From Adenanthera pavonina (lineage: Eukaryota; Streptophyta; Magnoliopsida; Fabales; Fabaceae), in NCBI GenBank assembly GCA_026686845.1, contig JAIVEN010000021.1, positions 22,586,001-22,650,000 on the forward strand: 64,000 bases of DNA, read 5' to 3'. The notes below the pieces were generated by a model. The model was not told the origin of the DNA, did not search any database, and worked only from the letters and a program-made list of their open reading frames with translations. Positions 36,046-48,385 of this stretch are shown here, piece after piece. The first letter of the stretch is position 1; each line of letters starts with the position of its first letter. The position numbers and the translations under genes are program-made.

Positions 36046-38029
36046 CTCTCTTCTTTGTTATCTTGATTTTTTTTATATATGTTAAAGAGAGTATTAAAAT
36101 AAATACGAATCTGGTTAATTTGCAAAATCAACATTTGCCAATGTATTTTAATTCCAGTTTGTTATCTTGGAAGCTATTGTGAATTTTGCAAATTTCTGGT
36201 ATGTTTTTAAAATATTTTATCTTTGTAGTATTTAAGTGGAATTTTCCCAACCTCTTAATATGCAAGATATAATGAATTAAAAATAATTTTATAATTTAAA
36301 TATATATTTTTATTTATATATACTAATATTATTATAAAAAAATAATACTAACATTAATATCAGAAAGATATTATTGAATAATTATAATGAGAATATAATA
36401 AATATTACTCCCTTTGTTCCTATATACAAAATGCAAATGATGTGCTTTTTTTAATTCCTAAATAAAAGAACAAAAATGTGTTATCTAATGTATTTATTTC
36501 TTTTTTTTTCCAATTTTCACTTTCATTAAAGAAGTTGATACAATTAATTTTCATTAATTTCAAAATATAAGTGTTAAATATTAAATTTGAGTATTTTAAA
36601 AAATTATTTTGAATTCCTAATGAATGGGAAAAGTTACATTAGTGAAGCCACTCCCATTTAAATTTGGCAATGTTGAAATATAACCTGAAAATATTTGATA
36701 CCAAATAATTATATGAAAAATATTAATATAGATACTCAATGTATAATATGAAGTTTATAACAAATTTTATTATTCTTAAGTATTTATTTAAATAGGGCTG
36801 TCGGCTGGAATTTAGTTTCAAAAATAATTTATCACATCATGAAATCAAAATTTTCTATTTTAAAATATTTTATTATTAGTCTAGGAGACTAAAAAAAATT
36901 TAATGTTGTTCAAGTTTTAAAATACAGAAGACTAACCAATAAGATCTTGACACAATTGGTAGATAGTTGAATCTCTTAAACATATTGTTGTGGGTTTGAT
37001 TTTTGACCATATACTTCTGTGATCTATACGTTTTGAAGGAATTAGTTTTCGATTATTGGTTGAGAGATACTTTTGATTCTCACAAAAAAAAAATATAGTA
37101 GAGTAGTAGGCGGTACAATCTATCTATTATCAAAATAATTTTTATGAGAAGTTATTTGAGAAAAAAATGGCTTATAAATGTAATTTATTTGGTTTGTATA
37201 GGGTTGAACATCTTAGTTATTTTGTGGCATAATGTTTAAATATATATATATATATATATTAATTTTGATATTGGTGGGTCTTTCCTAGATGATTTTGTCA
37301 CATGTTTTTTCATGCAACACATAGGAAGGGGGCAAAATTGAACAATACTTTAAATAGGGAGAATTACTATTAATTTTAACATTTTTACACGTGAAATTAA
37401 GATACTCTTAGATCCATCACTGCATAGGATGGATTTCTAAATTATACGAATAGAAATTATCAATATATATTAAAAATTTTAAGAAGTGATATTATTCAAA
37501 ACTTATAAAGATTAGAACTTCTCTCACACAAACATTTTGTTTTAAGCTTTGTGAAAATCACATGCCCATGTGTAGTTGTTAATAAAATGTAAAATCATTA
37601 TCATTAAATTAACTAAAAAATATTAGATTATTTGATCATTTGAAACAATTTTTAAAAGTAAATATTTTTCATCAGACATTTTGGCCTAAAAAATATTTTT
37701 TTTCCAACACTTATGTTTTATAATTGTATTGGTTGCAGGTTTTCTTTTCTTTTCTTTTCTTTTTTTTGAAAAATTGGTTAAAAGAATAACTGTTTTATTT
37801 GAGATTGTATTTTTTATTAAAAATTTTAAGAATATTAACTTTTTAAGCATATAAATTATTACCAATTATTAAACATTACATAATAACGATTTCCGATATT
37901 ATTTTCATAATATCTCTTGAATTTTTTATTTGAGTCGCCTCTAATAACTTGAGTTGAACTAGTAACCAAAAGGACAATTTCAACTCAGAGTCTCTACCCA
38001 CACTCTACATAAGTTTTTTTAATGAACAA
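36046..38029. other. AT-rich intergenic sequence
   Basis: No gene was recognised. The only structured part is the SINE-like block at 36941-37093. A tactccctttgttcctatat at about 36405 is a lone MITE-type terminus, and a (TA)n run lies near 37240-37260. Confidence 0.55.
36941..37093 (+). mobile_element. tRNA-derived SINE-like element
   Basis: The 5' part resembles a tRNA: an A-box-like tgacacaattggtaga at about 36949 and a B-box-like gggtttgatttttgacc at about 36991, the expected spacing for an internal RNA polymerase III promoter. An AT-rich body follows, ending gattctcac plus a run of ten A. Length about 150 bp. I could not see a clean target-site duplication. Confidence 0.6.
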
Positions 38030-38044
38030 AAGTTTAAGTGAGTT

Positions 38045-40049
38045 TTCTTTTTTGGGTACAAAATGAAGAAAAATAAAACAACGGATTACATCAATCCAGG
38101 GGATTCACATCCCAAAACATGAAGGTGCACAAGGTCTCCCACTTCCACGGGAGCATCAAGAAGAAGGTGTTCTGTCCGCTGAAACTGAATATATAGGTTG
38201 GCCATTTTTGTCTGCCACTCGATTGGATTCACGGGGAACGTACGAAAGCTTTATCTCCCAACGTCTCTGCAGAAGTTCGAGAGTTCCCATAAGAATGTTA
38301 CTAGCTGAAGGACGCTGCTTAGAAACGTTAGGGAGTGAATTAACAACGGAAAGAGAGTCCAAGTTGACTTCAACACGTTTGGGACCCATATTCCAAGCCA
38401 AGGTCAAGCCATTAAAAAAAAAAACCCAGATTTCTAACTCTTCGACGTTGCATGAGCCAAGAAAAAGGAAATAACCTGCAATCCAAGTCAAGATCAATTG
38501 CTGCTGTACGTGGGCTTCTGAATTTCCATGTTGGTGAGTCTCCATTCCCCGGGTGGCCTTCTATGCATGTATTTGCTCTTCAGCACATTCGACCAAAGAC
38601 TATCCCTATTATTATACAGCTTCCATGTCAGTTTCGAACCACAGGCCTTATTCATGGGTTGAATTCTCTTAAAACCCAGCCTTCCTTTAGATTTGGGTCT
38701 GCATATTTCGTCCCCATCCTACCAGATGAACACGTTTAGCATCAGAGTGAGATCCCCATATTTCAATCTTTTTACAAATTTGGACTGGCAGCTCGATCGG
38801 CCACTTGCATTGCATATATAAGAATGGCACTGAACCGCCTTTGAAAGAGTAATTCTTCCGACTAAGGATAAGGTTTTCGCCTTCCAAGTAGCCAACTTTG
38901 ATTGAATTCTTTCGACAATATAATTAAAAGCACCAGTGCTACTTCTACCACGATGATTAGGCACTCTAACGTACATCCAAATATCGTTAGAAATCTTCAA
39001 CCCTGCAGATCTTGCAAGAGAGGCACTCGTATGGGATTTAGAAGAATTAATCTCTTGTCTGGAAATAGCACAAAATTCATTAAGGCAGCTCATGATGGTT
39101 GCCATTTGTTGTGTGTAGCCTCCCCAAAAAGAAGTAGGCCATCCGCAAAGAGAAAGGTGGGAAATTACAGGACCATTCTTTCCAAATTTGAAAGGCTTCC
39201 AACTGCCACTCGTGACATCATTTATCGTATGCGATAACCTGTTCATACAAAGAGCAAACAAATAGGGGGACAAATCTCAAACCTCATGAAGGTTTGAAAT
39301 AAGAGGTGAGACTCCCATTCCACAGAATATTCAAGGAAACAAAAACGACACACTTCATAATCTCTTGAAACTGCTATTAAAGTTAAGGTCTGAGAGAACC
39401 TGTTCAATGAAACTCCATCTAATGTTGTCATAAGCCTTCTCGAGATTGACTTTGATCGCAAAGTATCCTTTTTTGCTACGGTTCCTCCACATAAAGTGAG
39501 TGATTTCCTATCCATTGATAATATTATCTTGGATGTTCCTTCCAAGGATGAAACTAGATTGAAACGGAGAAACCAGGGTATCCATGAAAGGCTTGATACG
39601 ATTAGTGATGACCTTAAGAGAGATATTTGTAGGAAACGTTGCATAAGGAAATTGGTCTGAATTGCGTAATCATATCAAGTTTACCCTTCTTAGGAATAAG
39701 GGTGATGAGAGTCTTGTTCCCTTCAAAGAAATTAATATCACCTCTAAATGAGTCAGAGACAAACTGGAAAACTTAATTTCCCACCCACCAAATCCCAGGA
39801 TTTTTGAAATAAAGTTAGGGAGAAGCCATTAAGGCCCGGGGCTTTAAAGCTCCCCATAGCAAAGACTGCGCATTTGACTTCCTCAAAGTTGGGAATTCTA
39901 GCCATAAGTTCCAACCCTGTATCAACCAAAGGTGGAAAAGTAGTTTCAGAGGAGACCAATTACGGTCCCTAAATGAAGGGTCAGCTTCACCTTTGGAGTC
40001 TTTTGCCATCCAATGGAAAAGTAACCCTAGCAGATACTCTCTCTTTACA
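38045..40049 (-). mobile_element. 5'-truncated L1-type LINE with 15-bp target duplication
   Basis: The element is bounded by aagtttaagtgagtt (38030-38044) and aagttcaagtgagtt (40050-40064), a 15-bp duplication with one mismatch. At the low-coordinate end a T-rich run (ttctttttt) is the poly(A) tail of an element inserted in the minus orientation. At 2.0 kb it keeps only part of ORF2, so it is 5'-truncated and cannot be autonomous. Plant L1 elements are usually 5-7 kb. It sits in intergenic DNA 1.1 kb beyond the FLZ gene 3' end. Confidence 0.88.
38190..39990 (-). pseudogene. Decayed LINE ORF2 (reverse transcriptase and RNase H remnants)
   Basis: From high to low coordinate, the minus strand shows RT N-terminal sequence (PNFEEVKCAVFAMGSFKAPG near 39830-39900), a middle RT segment in another frame, the block SPYLFALCMNRLSHTINDV (about 39215-39273), YVRVPNHRGRSS with WKAKTLSLVGRITLSKAV (38830-38970), then, after a frame break, zf-RVT-side sequence (CGSKLTWKLYNN). 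The C-terminal zinc motif is missing. The final part is RNase H-like (VEVNLDSLSVVNSL, WEIKLSYVPRESNRVAD, 38200-38400). Several frameshifts and stops interrupt it. C-terminal RNase H domains are known in a clade of plant L1 elements. Confidence 0.85.
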
Positions 40050-40064
40050 AAGTTCAAGTGAGTT

Positions 40065-41100
40065 ACTCTCACAGTAGCAGTAGCAGAGAGACTTGGATTT
40101 ATATTCTTATAAAATATGAATCATATTTCTACCCTTATATTAGTAGTAAAATTTGAATTTATATCCTTTATCATTTACCAACTAGACCAACATTTCAATC
40201 ACTACACTTTATCACATTTACCATATCAGCTAATGAGAAAATCCAACGTTATCTTCCTTGTAGAGAACAAAATGTTATTTCTTTTTAATCAACCCCAACC
40301 TTGTTGCCGTAAGATAGTGGATAATGAAAAAAAGATGTTATTTTCGTTTTGGCTTTATTGATACGTATTATTCATTAAAAATGTTATTTCTTTTAACTTT
40401 ATTTTAATTTTAATATTTGAACCGCACTTCGAAGTCTAACTCGTTAACAAAAAAGAAAAATACAAAACGCATGACAAGCACACATATAACGTATGTAAGC
40501 GTTCGTGACACAATACTAGGCACACGCACACGAATGCACAATTGCACCGTCCTAACACACACACACCACAACACAACACAACACGACACAATACTAGGCA
40601 CACGCACACGAATGCACAATTGCACCGTCCTAACACACACACACACACACACACACACACCACAACACAACACAACACAACACAACACAACATCCTATAT
40701 GCAAATACACACAAAATGCACGCAACACAATTTTGGGTGAATATGTCATTATAAATACAATACATTGTAGACATAGAATTACAAACAAAATTCTAACATG
40801 CACTAACTATAGAATACCACAAATGCCCCTCTTAACAGTCACTAGAAAATATCTCAATTAACTCTCCTATGGTTACCCGAGCATCCATGGCTAACGAGTT
40901 TTCTCTACCTTCTGCACAGTTACAGGTTGGACTTTCCTTCTGGTTGGTGCCAAATTAAAAGAGTTCAAAAGGACATTTTGGCTTCATACTAGGAAGCACC
41001 AGGACAAGCATCCCCTAGATCATTCACACAATAAAAGCATGGGTAAAACTGGAATTACAATCCAACTAGAATTAAATATAACAAAAACTTTTTTGGTCTT
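40065..41100. other. Intergenic sequence with AC-rich repeat block
   Basis: No gene is recognisable. The only structure is the AC/ACA-rich block at 40507-40702. The three overlapping open frames there are produced by the repeat. Confidence 0.6.
40507..40702. repeat. 78-bp tandem duplication with (AC)n and (ACACA)n tracts
   Basis: The block gacacaatactaggcacacg begins at 40507 and again at 40585, period 78 bp, nearly identical. Each copy ends in an AC run, short in the first (about 6 units) and longer in the second (about 13), followed by CACAA-type pentamers. This looks like slippage plus unit duplication. Confidence 0.9.
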
Positions 41101-41128
41101 ATAAAGAAGTTCCTCTCTCAGTACTCTC

Positions 41129-41756
41129 TCAGTAAGCAAACCCACCAGCTCGGTTTCTGGGTCCTTTCCGATGACGACGAGAATCCGATGAAGAAGAAGA
41201 CGACGACGAAGCAGGCGATGTGGGCCTCCTTCTCATCGCAGCCAAAGAGCAAATCTCTTTCTGAATAGTCTCTTCCTCATCCATGAATATCTGCTTGCAC
41301 CTACACTCCACGCTGCAGAACCCCTTGTCTCCCCTGTAAAATTCATACACTTTCACGTTTCATAATCCAAAAACAAACTGAAAAAGACCAGAATAAGCCT
41401 TTGAAGAGATCTGGGTCATGCTAAAATCGGAGTCAAAATACTATTTCGGCATAATATAAGATCTGGATATGAAGAGAGATTCCAAAATATGAGTGTATAA
41501 ATAAATATCAGGGTTCAACAACATACTTGTACATGTAGATGTCTTTTCCAGGCAAGAGCCTCTTGCTGCATAGAAAGCATTGATCAAGAAAAGTGAGTGC
41601 CTGAGAAGCAGAGTGATTGGAATGATTCAGAGTCGACGAAACTGCAGAAGAAGAAGGTTTGTTGAGCATCATGGTGGTTTTGTTAATGACTTGAGGAGTC
41701 TCCTTCTCACAAACACCGAATTTCTGGGCTTCCAGTACCACACTCAGACCCACCAT
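41129..41756 (-). CDS. FLZ-type (FCS-like) zinc finger protein
   Basis: Two exons, 41527-41756 and 41129-41333, join across a GT-AG intron (phase 2) to 435 nt, 144 aa plus stop. The FLZ (DUF581) domain spans the splice junction at residues ~55-90: FLDQCFLCSKRLLPGKDIYM then YKGDKGFCSVECR. The zinc ligands are Cys60, Cys63, Cys83 and Cys87 with the diagnostic FCS. In this family the domain mediates binding to SnRK1 kinase subunits, linking to sugar and energy signalling; that role is inferred from the family. Downstream is KQIFMDEEE, a Ser run and a basic tail (RRHRKGPRNRAGGFAY). The N-terminus MVGLSVVLEAQK is typical of the family. Length is normal and no defect is seen. The upstream flank (41760-41900) is purine-rich. 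Confidence 0.93.
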
Positions 41757-43113
41757 CTTTCATGATCTGTTCTCTCACTCTTTTCCTCTCAGTCCCTCAG
41801 GCTCCTGGGTGAACGAAGAAGAACTTTGAGGGAACGACATAAATAGCAGAGAGAAGAAAAAAAGGAGGAGCAGAAGAAGGTAGTAGGAGTGGGGCCACTA
41901 CAGCTATGGAACGATCAGCGAAGACGACGATTTGACTGGTTTTTATGTGGGGGTGCCACGTGTACTTAGATTATTTCATTTTTATTTATTGTTTTTGTAG
42001 TTTAGTTTAATTTATTATATAAGACTTTGGTTTGGGTGTTTTGTCGGGTAGTGTTGATGTGTGTTTGGAAGCAGCAATGTGGGTGCATCTCTGTGTCTAC
42101 AAATCTTTTCATGGCTAATAGGTGAATGCTGTGTCGCATTTGATTTATACCTAGTGAGAGCCTTTTTAGGTGAGGTGGTGAAAGGCTAGGTGAGACCTGT
42201 TTGAATCTTTGTCTTTTGCCCTGCTTTATTCTATCATCCACAATTAATTTTTATTTAAAAAAAACTTAATGATAAATCTCAAATTAATAAAAAAATCAAA
42301 ATCTCACTTTCTACTTTTATTATTAAGTTTTATTTTTTTAAGTTACAAGGTACATAATAAATTAATTAAAATAAAAAATAAATTGCTAATAAAAATTAAT
42401 ATAATATTTTATATTTTAAACTAATAAAAAAATTTAAAAAATTTTTATAATATAAATTAAAAGAAGTATATTGTATTTAGTATTTAATAATTTAAATATA
42501 AAACATAACAAGTAAAATATATACAACAATAATTGGATGAGATATTAATTTTTCGTTCCAATTTTATCGGATGTCCCAAAGGGACTTGGATGAGATATTA
42601 AATAAACTCATTTTTATGCATTATCTCATCTTTTTTTTTTCTTTTCTTTTAGTACCAAACATTCTCTCACATTTGCTTGGTAAACTCCTTTTGTAATGGT
42701 TGCAAAAATTTTGACATATCATTTCTAGAATATAATGTTATATATTATAAAAAAAAATTCTAAAAGAAAAAAAAACATTAAATATAAATATTTTTTAAAA
42801 AATATTATAATTTAAAAAAAATTAATTAACTAACTTTAACTTTTATATGTAATTCACATATTTTGATTAAAATAATCCTATCAATATATATTGAGAATAA
42901 ATGGAAGTATTGTGAACAGTTGAACTTCTATTATTTCCTCGTTGGCTTCATGGCATATGTTTCCATGTGCAAACTTTATCTATTTGTCATAAATTAGGTA
43001 TTCATAGGGTTTTCTAAATAATTTTTTATTATCTATTTGTCTTTAGGTATTCAAAGAGTTTGTCTAAATATTTTTTTATGAATAATGTGATGCATTACAA
43101 ATTTTAAAATTTA

Positions 43114-43384
43114 TACTTCCTTTGTTTCAAAATAGGTGTTCATTTAAGATTTTGACATATAGATTAAGAAATATAATTAATACATGAAAGTTTTTTTTCA
43201 TATTAAAATTTGTCATTAATAAATACTACATTAAACTTTTAAAGGATATACAAAATTATAGAGAAAATAAAGATATAATGGGAAAAACATCAATAAATGT
43301 TGTATTAAACTTTTAAATGGACATGTAGAATGAAATAAAAAAACTTTCTTTTAAAATGTACGGATATTTTGACACGAAGGGATT
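43114..43384. mobile_element. Stowaway-like MITE
   Basis: Left end tacttcctttgtttcaaaat, right end reverse-complemented taatcccttcgtgtcaaaat; the inverted repeats continue as AGGTGTTCATTT and ATCCGTACATTT. The interior of about 0.23 kb is AT-rich, non-coding and contains two similar attaaacttttaaa segments. Confidence 0.65.
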
Positions 43385-45534
43385 ATCAATTTGTAAATTT
43401 ATAAATATTTATAAACTATACATATCCATCAATAATTTTTATTTTTATATTATGTTATGTTTTTTACAATTATTTAATACTTGATATTATGAACTATTTT
43501 TTTAGCATTAAGGTATTCAATAAAATACTCATCCCTTTATGTAGAAATTATGTAGTAAGTTTTGACCTGTTCAACAAAAACTTTTCTAGGCTGAAGTAGA
43601 TTAATCTGGACTTAAGTGTGTTTGAATTCAAATGATTTTTGTTCATATGCGATGCTAGCCCAACATTTTATTTTAAGGGATATTAAATCTTTTCCATTCA
43701 CACCAACACTAACTCAAATAAATTTTGGGAAAATGATGCTTAAATATTTTGAAAATAAAATATTTCTAGAAATATATCAAAACTTGTTTAACCACCCTAA
43801 AATATCTAGGTATCTGATTGAAATTTGTTGCATGAAATTTCTGTTTTGACTCTGATTAAATTTATCAAAAGTGTTACTTGCAAACATATAATGATTAGTT
43901 GTAAATATCTAAAAATTAATTATAAATTTATAAAAATTATTTAAAAATGAGATATCTAATTATATTTCACCTGTTCCAAGTTAATTTACAGTTGTTTCTC
44001 ATGAATTTTTAAGTGATTCTCATATATTTGTATATGATTTTCACATATTTTTATTCTGAACTTCATAGGTAAAAAAGAAATTTCACATAAAAAATACATT
44101 TCCAATTAGGTAAGTCAGATATCTTATAATAATTAAGTAAATTTCATGTCTGATTTTGGTAATATTAAATTTTTGAGATACTTGAGTGAAATTTTCCCAA
44201 GTGTTTTTTTATGCCAAACAAAATTGAATGCGATCCTGGTTGATTTTAAGTCCACAAACATTTATGATATGGTCGATCACATCACTTGAAGCGTATAAAA
44301 GACATTATTTACTGTCACAAAACATGAATTTCCTGATGGTTATCCACAATTGCAGTACTAGGATTATTCTATGAGGTATAGATTATAATAGGATAGACAG
44401 AAACAAGTAGTCAAATTTATTAATTTTTAATTATAGCATATGAAGATACTAGGAGATTCTGGTTGTTACATTTATCCCTTTAAAATCATATTCTATGGAG
44501 CTAATTGGACGATGCCACGTGACTCATTCAATATTAATAATTCAACATTTAAAAATTACACTTATAGTTGCAGCTCTCATTTAAAATTAGTTAGACAAGC
44601 CGGTCGTCAAATATAGGTTATATATTCTCTTTTTTCGATACAAATAGGTTATATATTCTCTAAATTCTCATAATTTCTTAGTTTCCTTTTGGTGTTAAGA
44701 ATTGAAATTAAACTGTATAATGAGATTGATTCAAAATTTAAAAATTTATTATCTTTGGATCATGTAAAGAATTGATTAGACATGCATGAAATTGTAATTC
44801 AAAATATAATTCCAATTTTATTAATTGAATGGGTGAAAATTATTAAAATAATAAGTATAGCATATATTTATAGTTTATAATTTTTTTTAAAAAAATATGT
44901 TCGTTTTTAATTGATGGGATTGTGTGCAAACTTCATTATTTTGGGAGTTCATATGCAATTTCACAGGGATATATGTATGAGAAAAATTATACTCGACTGG
45001 TTGAGGTTCAATGCCCCCTCCGGTCCACTGCCTTAAGGATAGTGATCAAATAGAAAAAAGAGGTCTTCATTTTTAATTTTGAAATTGTAATTTTCGAGGT
45101 TGTAGGCCAAAATAAAATAAAAAAATAAAAACACTTTTCACTAGTTATTTTTCACTTCTGTTAAATTGGTGGGTGAAATTAAAATTGTGATTCAAATAAT
45201 TACACAGAAGAAATTAAAATTATTAGATCATATTTCAATGTCAGACCCAATTTTTCAAGCCATTGGGGACCCTGAATTTGTTGTTTATGGATTGGCGTGA
45301 GATTTTTTTGGATAATTTTCCTTTCCTTAAAGAAGGGGGAAAAACAACCTTAACCAGCTCTTAAATGGACCCCACGATATTTTGAAGTATTTTACTTCTG
45401 CCCGGAAAAGACAAATCTATAAAATAAAACACAGAGAGAGAGAGGATTTGATAATTTTTTTTTATATAAATGAGTGAATTGTGAGAATTCTCTCATTTTT
45501 GTTCTTTAAAAATAATTTTATGAATATTGTTTTA

Positions 45535-45906
45535 GGGTGTATTTGAATTGGTTTATGAAAAAATAATTATGATGATAAATGTTTATTCATAATATATTAT
45601 GAAAATAAGTGATTATGTTAAAAGTGATTTTTGTTTGAATATTTTTATCCTATAATTGATTTTGAGAAAAGAAATGTGTTTAGATATTAGAGTTTAAGTG
45701 ATTATTGTGCAGATAATGAGAAGAAAAAATAAAATAAATGATTATGGAGAATAAGTGATTATCATAAGTTAAATAAATCAGCTTCTCTCATAAATACTTA
45801 TTTAAGATAAAAGTACTTTTTGAATTTAGTGTTATGTTTGAAAAGTTTTGAAAATAGGCACTTTTTGCCTCTCATAAGTGCTTATTTGGACAATCCAAAC
45901 AAGCAC
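45535..45906. mobile_element. PIF/Harbinger-like MITE with TTA duplication
   Basis: Left end gggtgtatttgaattggttt, right end reverse-complemented gtgcttgtttggattgtcca, bounded by TTA at 45532-45534 and 45907-45909. The 372-bp interior contains repeated ataagtgattat motifs on both arms but no transposase. Confidence 0.7.
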
Positions 45907-46169
45907 TTAAGATTTTTATTAATAACTAGTAACTCATTTCCTCTCATTTCTATTGTTGTTTTGGCATTTTAATTTGTTTTAAAACTATTTCTTATATTTT
46001 AAAATAATTTGACACTTCAGGTCTTTTTCCTTATTTCAAAATAATTATCATTTTATACTTTTTAAGATAGCATTAATTATTTTTTAACAAGTTTACCTTT
46101 AACAATGATATTATTATTGAGTTGTTTAGATATTTATAAAGAATGATATTATAGTAAAATACATTTATA

Positions 46170-46455
46170 CTCCCTCCATTTCAAAATATAGAAGACATTT
46201 TCAAATTTGTTTTATTCCAAAATATAAGAAAAAATGACTTTTGTCTAAGCAATTAATGTAGTTTTTTCAATTTTATTCTTAATTAAAGTAAATTTATTAT
46301 TACGAGGTATGAGTTAAATGTGAGTTCAGTAAGAATATTAAATAAGGGTATTTGTGAAAAAAAATTTTTCTTTATAATATATTTAAGATGTTTGACTATT
46401 TTCTTGGTTATGATGATTTAGTTATTTGTTTCTTATATTTTGAAATAGAGAAAGT
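46170..46455. mobile_element. Stowaway-like MITE with CTCCCTCC end
   Basis: Left end ctccctccatttcaaaatat, right end reverse-complemented actttctctatttcaaaata, with TA at both borders. The element is 286 bp, AT-rich and non-coding; it is related to 34653-34983. Confidence 0.7.
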
Positions 46456-47899
46456 ATTTTACTGATTACTATATTATTTATTAGTTTTCTTAATTTACAT
46501 GCACAATTCTAAAATGACTATTGTTTTGAAATGAAATGAATATTGTTGTTTCACAAAACCAATGCATAATTAATTTTTATTTTACAACTATACTCTTATT
46601 TATTAATCCAAAATTTTCTTCTCTCTTATCTACTGCTTACTTATTTTTAAATTTACTTCATTTTTAAAACTTTTTAAATGAGGATATTTTAATTATTGCA
46701 TAGAACTACTTTATATTAATTAAATTTTCCTTAATCCATACTTCCTTCGGTATATAATATAAGACATTTTGTATGACAAATTTTTTGTTTAAAATATAAG
46801 GCATTTGATATTTTTTCCCCATTTTACCATATATTTAATTCTTCCTTACTCCTCATTTATAACACTACAATAATAATAGAATGTGCTATTTAATAAGGGT
46901 AAAATAGAAAATGTGGGTATATTAACCATACCAAATTACATCCTTTCAGCGTATTTTTCTTGAATTATGTGTATATTGGATACATATTTGTACATATTAG
47001 ATACTCAAAATAGGAAAATGTGCAATCTAACTCTAATAATGTATGGTAATATGTTTTTATTTTATTGTGCATTATTTTTGCTCTTAATTGGATCTCATGG
47101 TAGATTATGAATTCTTATTTTTGTTGTATGTCTTATGTGAAGAATATTGAAACTACTTAAGCCGCTTTCTAGAACTAAAAGACCAAGGAAAGAATGAGAC
47201 TTGCACCTGGGTCATAATTTGAGAAGAAGAAGCAAGAAATGAAGTTGGCTCTAGAGGCAATTGACGCTGCGGCGTGGGAACATGAAGCAGTGGCCTAACT
47301 CAAACAATAACAATTAGTGCCGCGGCATGATGCCGTGGAGCCATGGCTAGAGTCACACAGAATCAAATGAGGTTGTGGTGTGGATTAGGCCGCCGAGGTG
47401 CCATCCTTTGGTTAGCAAAGCGCCAAGCTTCAATTTAATAGAGCAACTCGAGGGTTTTTGGAATATATTCGAGCTCCATTGGTTTGGGGAGTACTCTAGA
47501 CAACCAAGGGGGGTTTGGAAGACTTGGCTCTGCTGGGGTTTGTATTTGGGTGTGAAGAATCAAGCTTGGTGTGAACACCTCATTTTGCCCGGCCTTTATA
47601 GAGAAAAAATAATAATAAAAAAAATAATGATAATGACAAAAAAATAATATATAAATATGAAGAGAAAAGGAAAAACAGAAATAAAAAAAAAATTTTTTTA
47701 TGCAAACTTTTCTAAAAAATATATAATGATGATAAAAAAATAAGAAAAAATAAATAAGGTAAATTACAAAAAAAAAAAAGAGAGGGGAATGCTCTAGGAT
47801 TCAAAATACTGGGCTTAAAACGTAGCTCGACATTTCAAGCCTGCAAGATCAGCTGAAAAAAAAAAGAGCGAGGGGAGATTGCTTCAGGCCTCTAAGTGC

Positions 47900-47936
47900 T
47901 GGACTTGAAATGCTGAAGCCCAGCATTTCAAGTCCA
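47900..47936. repeat. Perfect 16-bp-stem hairpin inside the solo LTR
   Basis: tggacttgaaatgctg (47900-47915) and cagcatttcaagtcca (47921-47936) are exact reverse complements separated by the 5-nt loop aagcc. Confidence 0.9.
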
Positions 47937-48377
47937 CGAAGCCACCACCACTGAGCCCTAATTAGGGCTCAGCCATGCGAAGAAGAGGGAACCGAGGGAG
48001 CCGCATACAGATGGGACCGAGAGCTGAAAGTAGCCTAAGCAAGTCTAAGCAAGGAATGGAGGGAACCGCGGGTGAGGTGAAAAGCAAAGAAGGGCAGAGG
48101 GAGAATGAACATGCAAGAACCTGGCACCACCAGAGAAAGCAAGAAACCGAGGGAGTAGCAGACACTCGAAGACGGAGAAGCAGAGGGAGCTGAAGCAAAG
48201 GCCAAAAGAAAAGACAGAAATAAAGGGAGACGTGCACGGTTGGAATTGCAGTGATGGCACGCGTAAAGGGAGCAGAGGGAGCCAAAAGCAGTCACGATGA
48301 AGGGAAAAGCAGCCGTGAAGACAGGAAAAAGCAAGGTAGAGAAACAGAGGGGGAGACGGCCACGCGATGGGGAATGC

Positions 48378-48385
48378 TATAAAAG
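48378..48385 (+). promoter_or_regulatory. TATA box of the solo LTR
   Basis: TATAAAAG lies in an otherwise GC-richer context (gaatgctataaaagctgaga), the pattern expected at the U3/R boundary of an LTR promoter. It would start transcription rightward. Activity is not known. Confidence 0.5.

Larger units (their letters stand above)
41900..47159. other. Gene-free AT-rich intergenic sequence with MITEs
   Basis: No gene is recognised over about 5 kb. Listed elements are 43114-43384, 45535-45906 and 46170-46455, and a MITE-like block spans about 46738-46950. A short tRNA-like B-box match (ggttcaatgcc, near 45007) is isolated. Confidence 0.55.

Noticed and set aside
40410..40774. Cys/Val- and Thr/His-rich open frames of 70-112 codons
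   Set aside because: They are translations of the AC repeat in several frames.
44985..45060. tRNA-like stretch with a B-box match (ggttcaatgcc)
   Set aside because: No acceptor stem, anticodon loop or A box could be paired around it.
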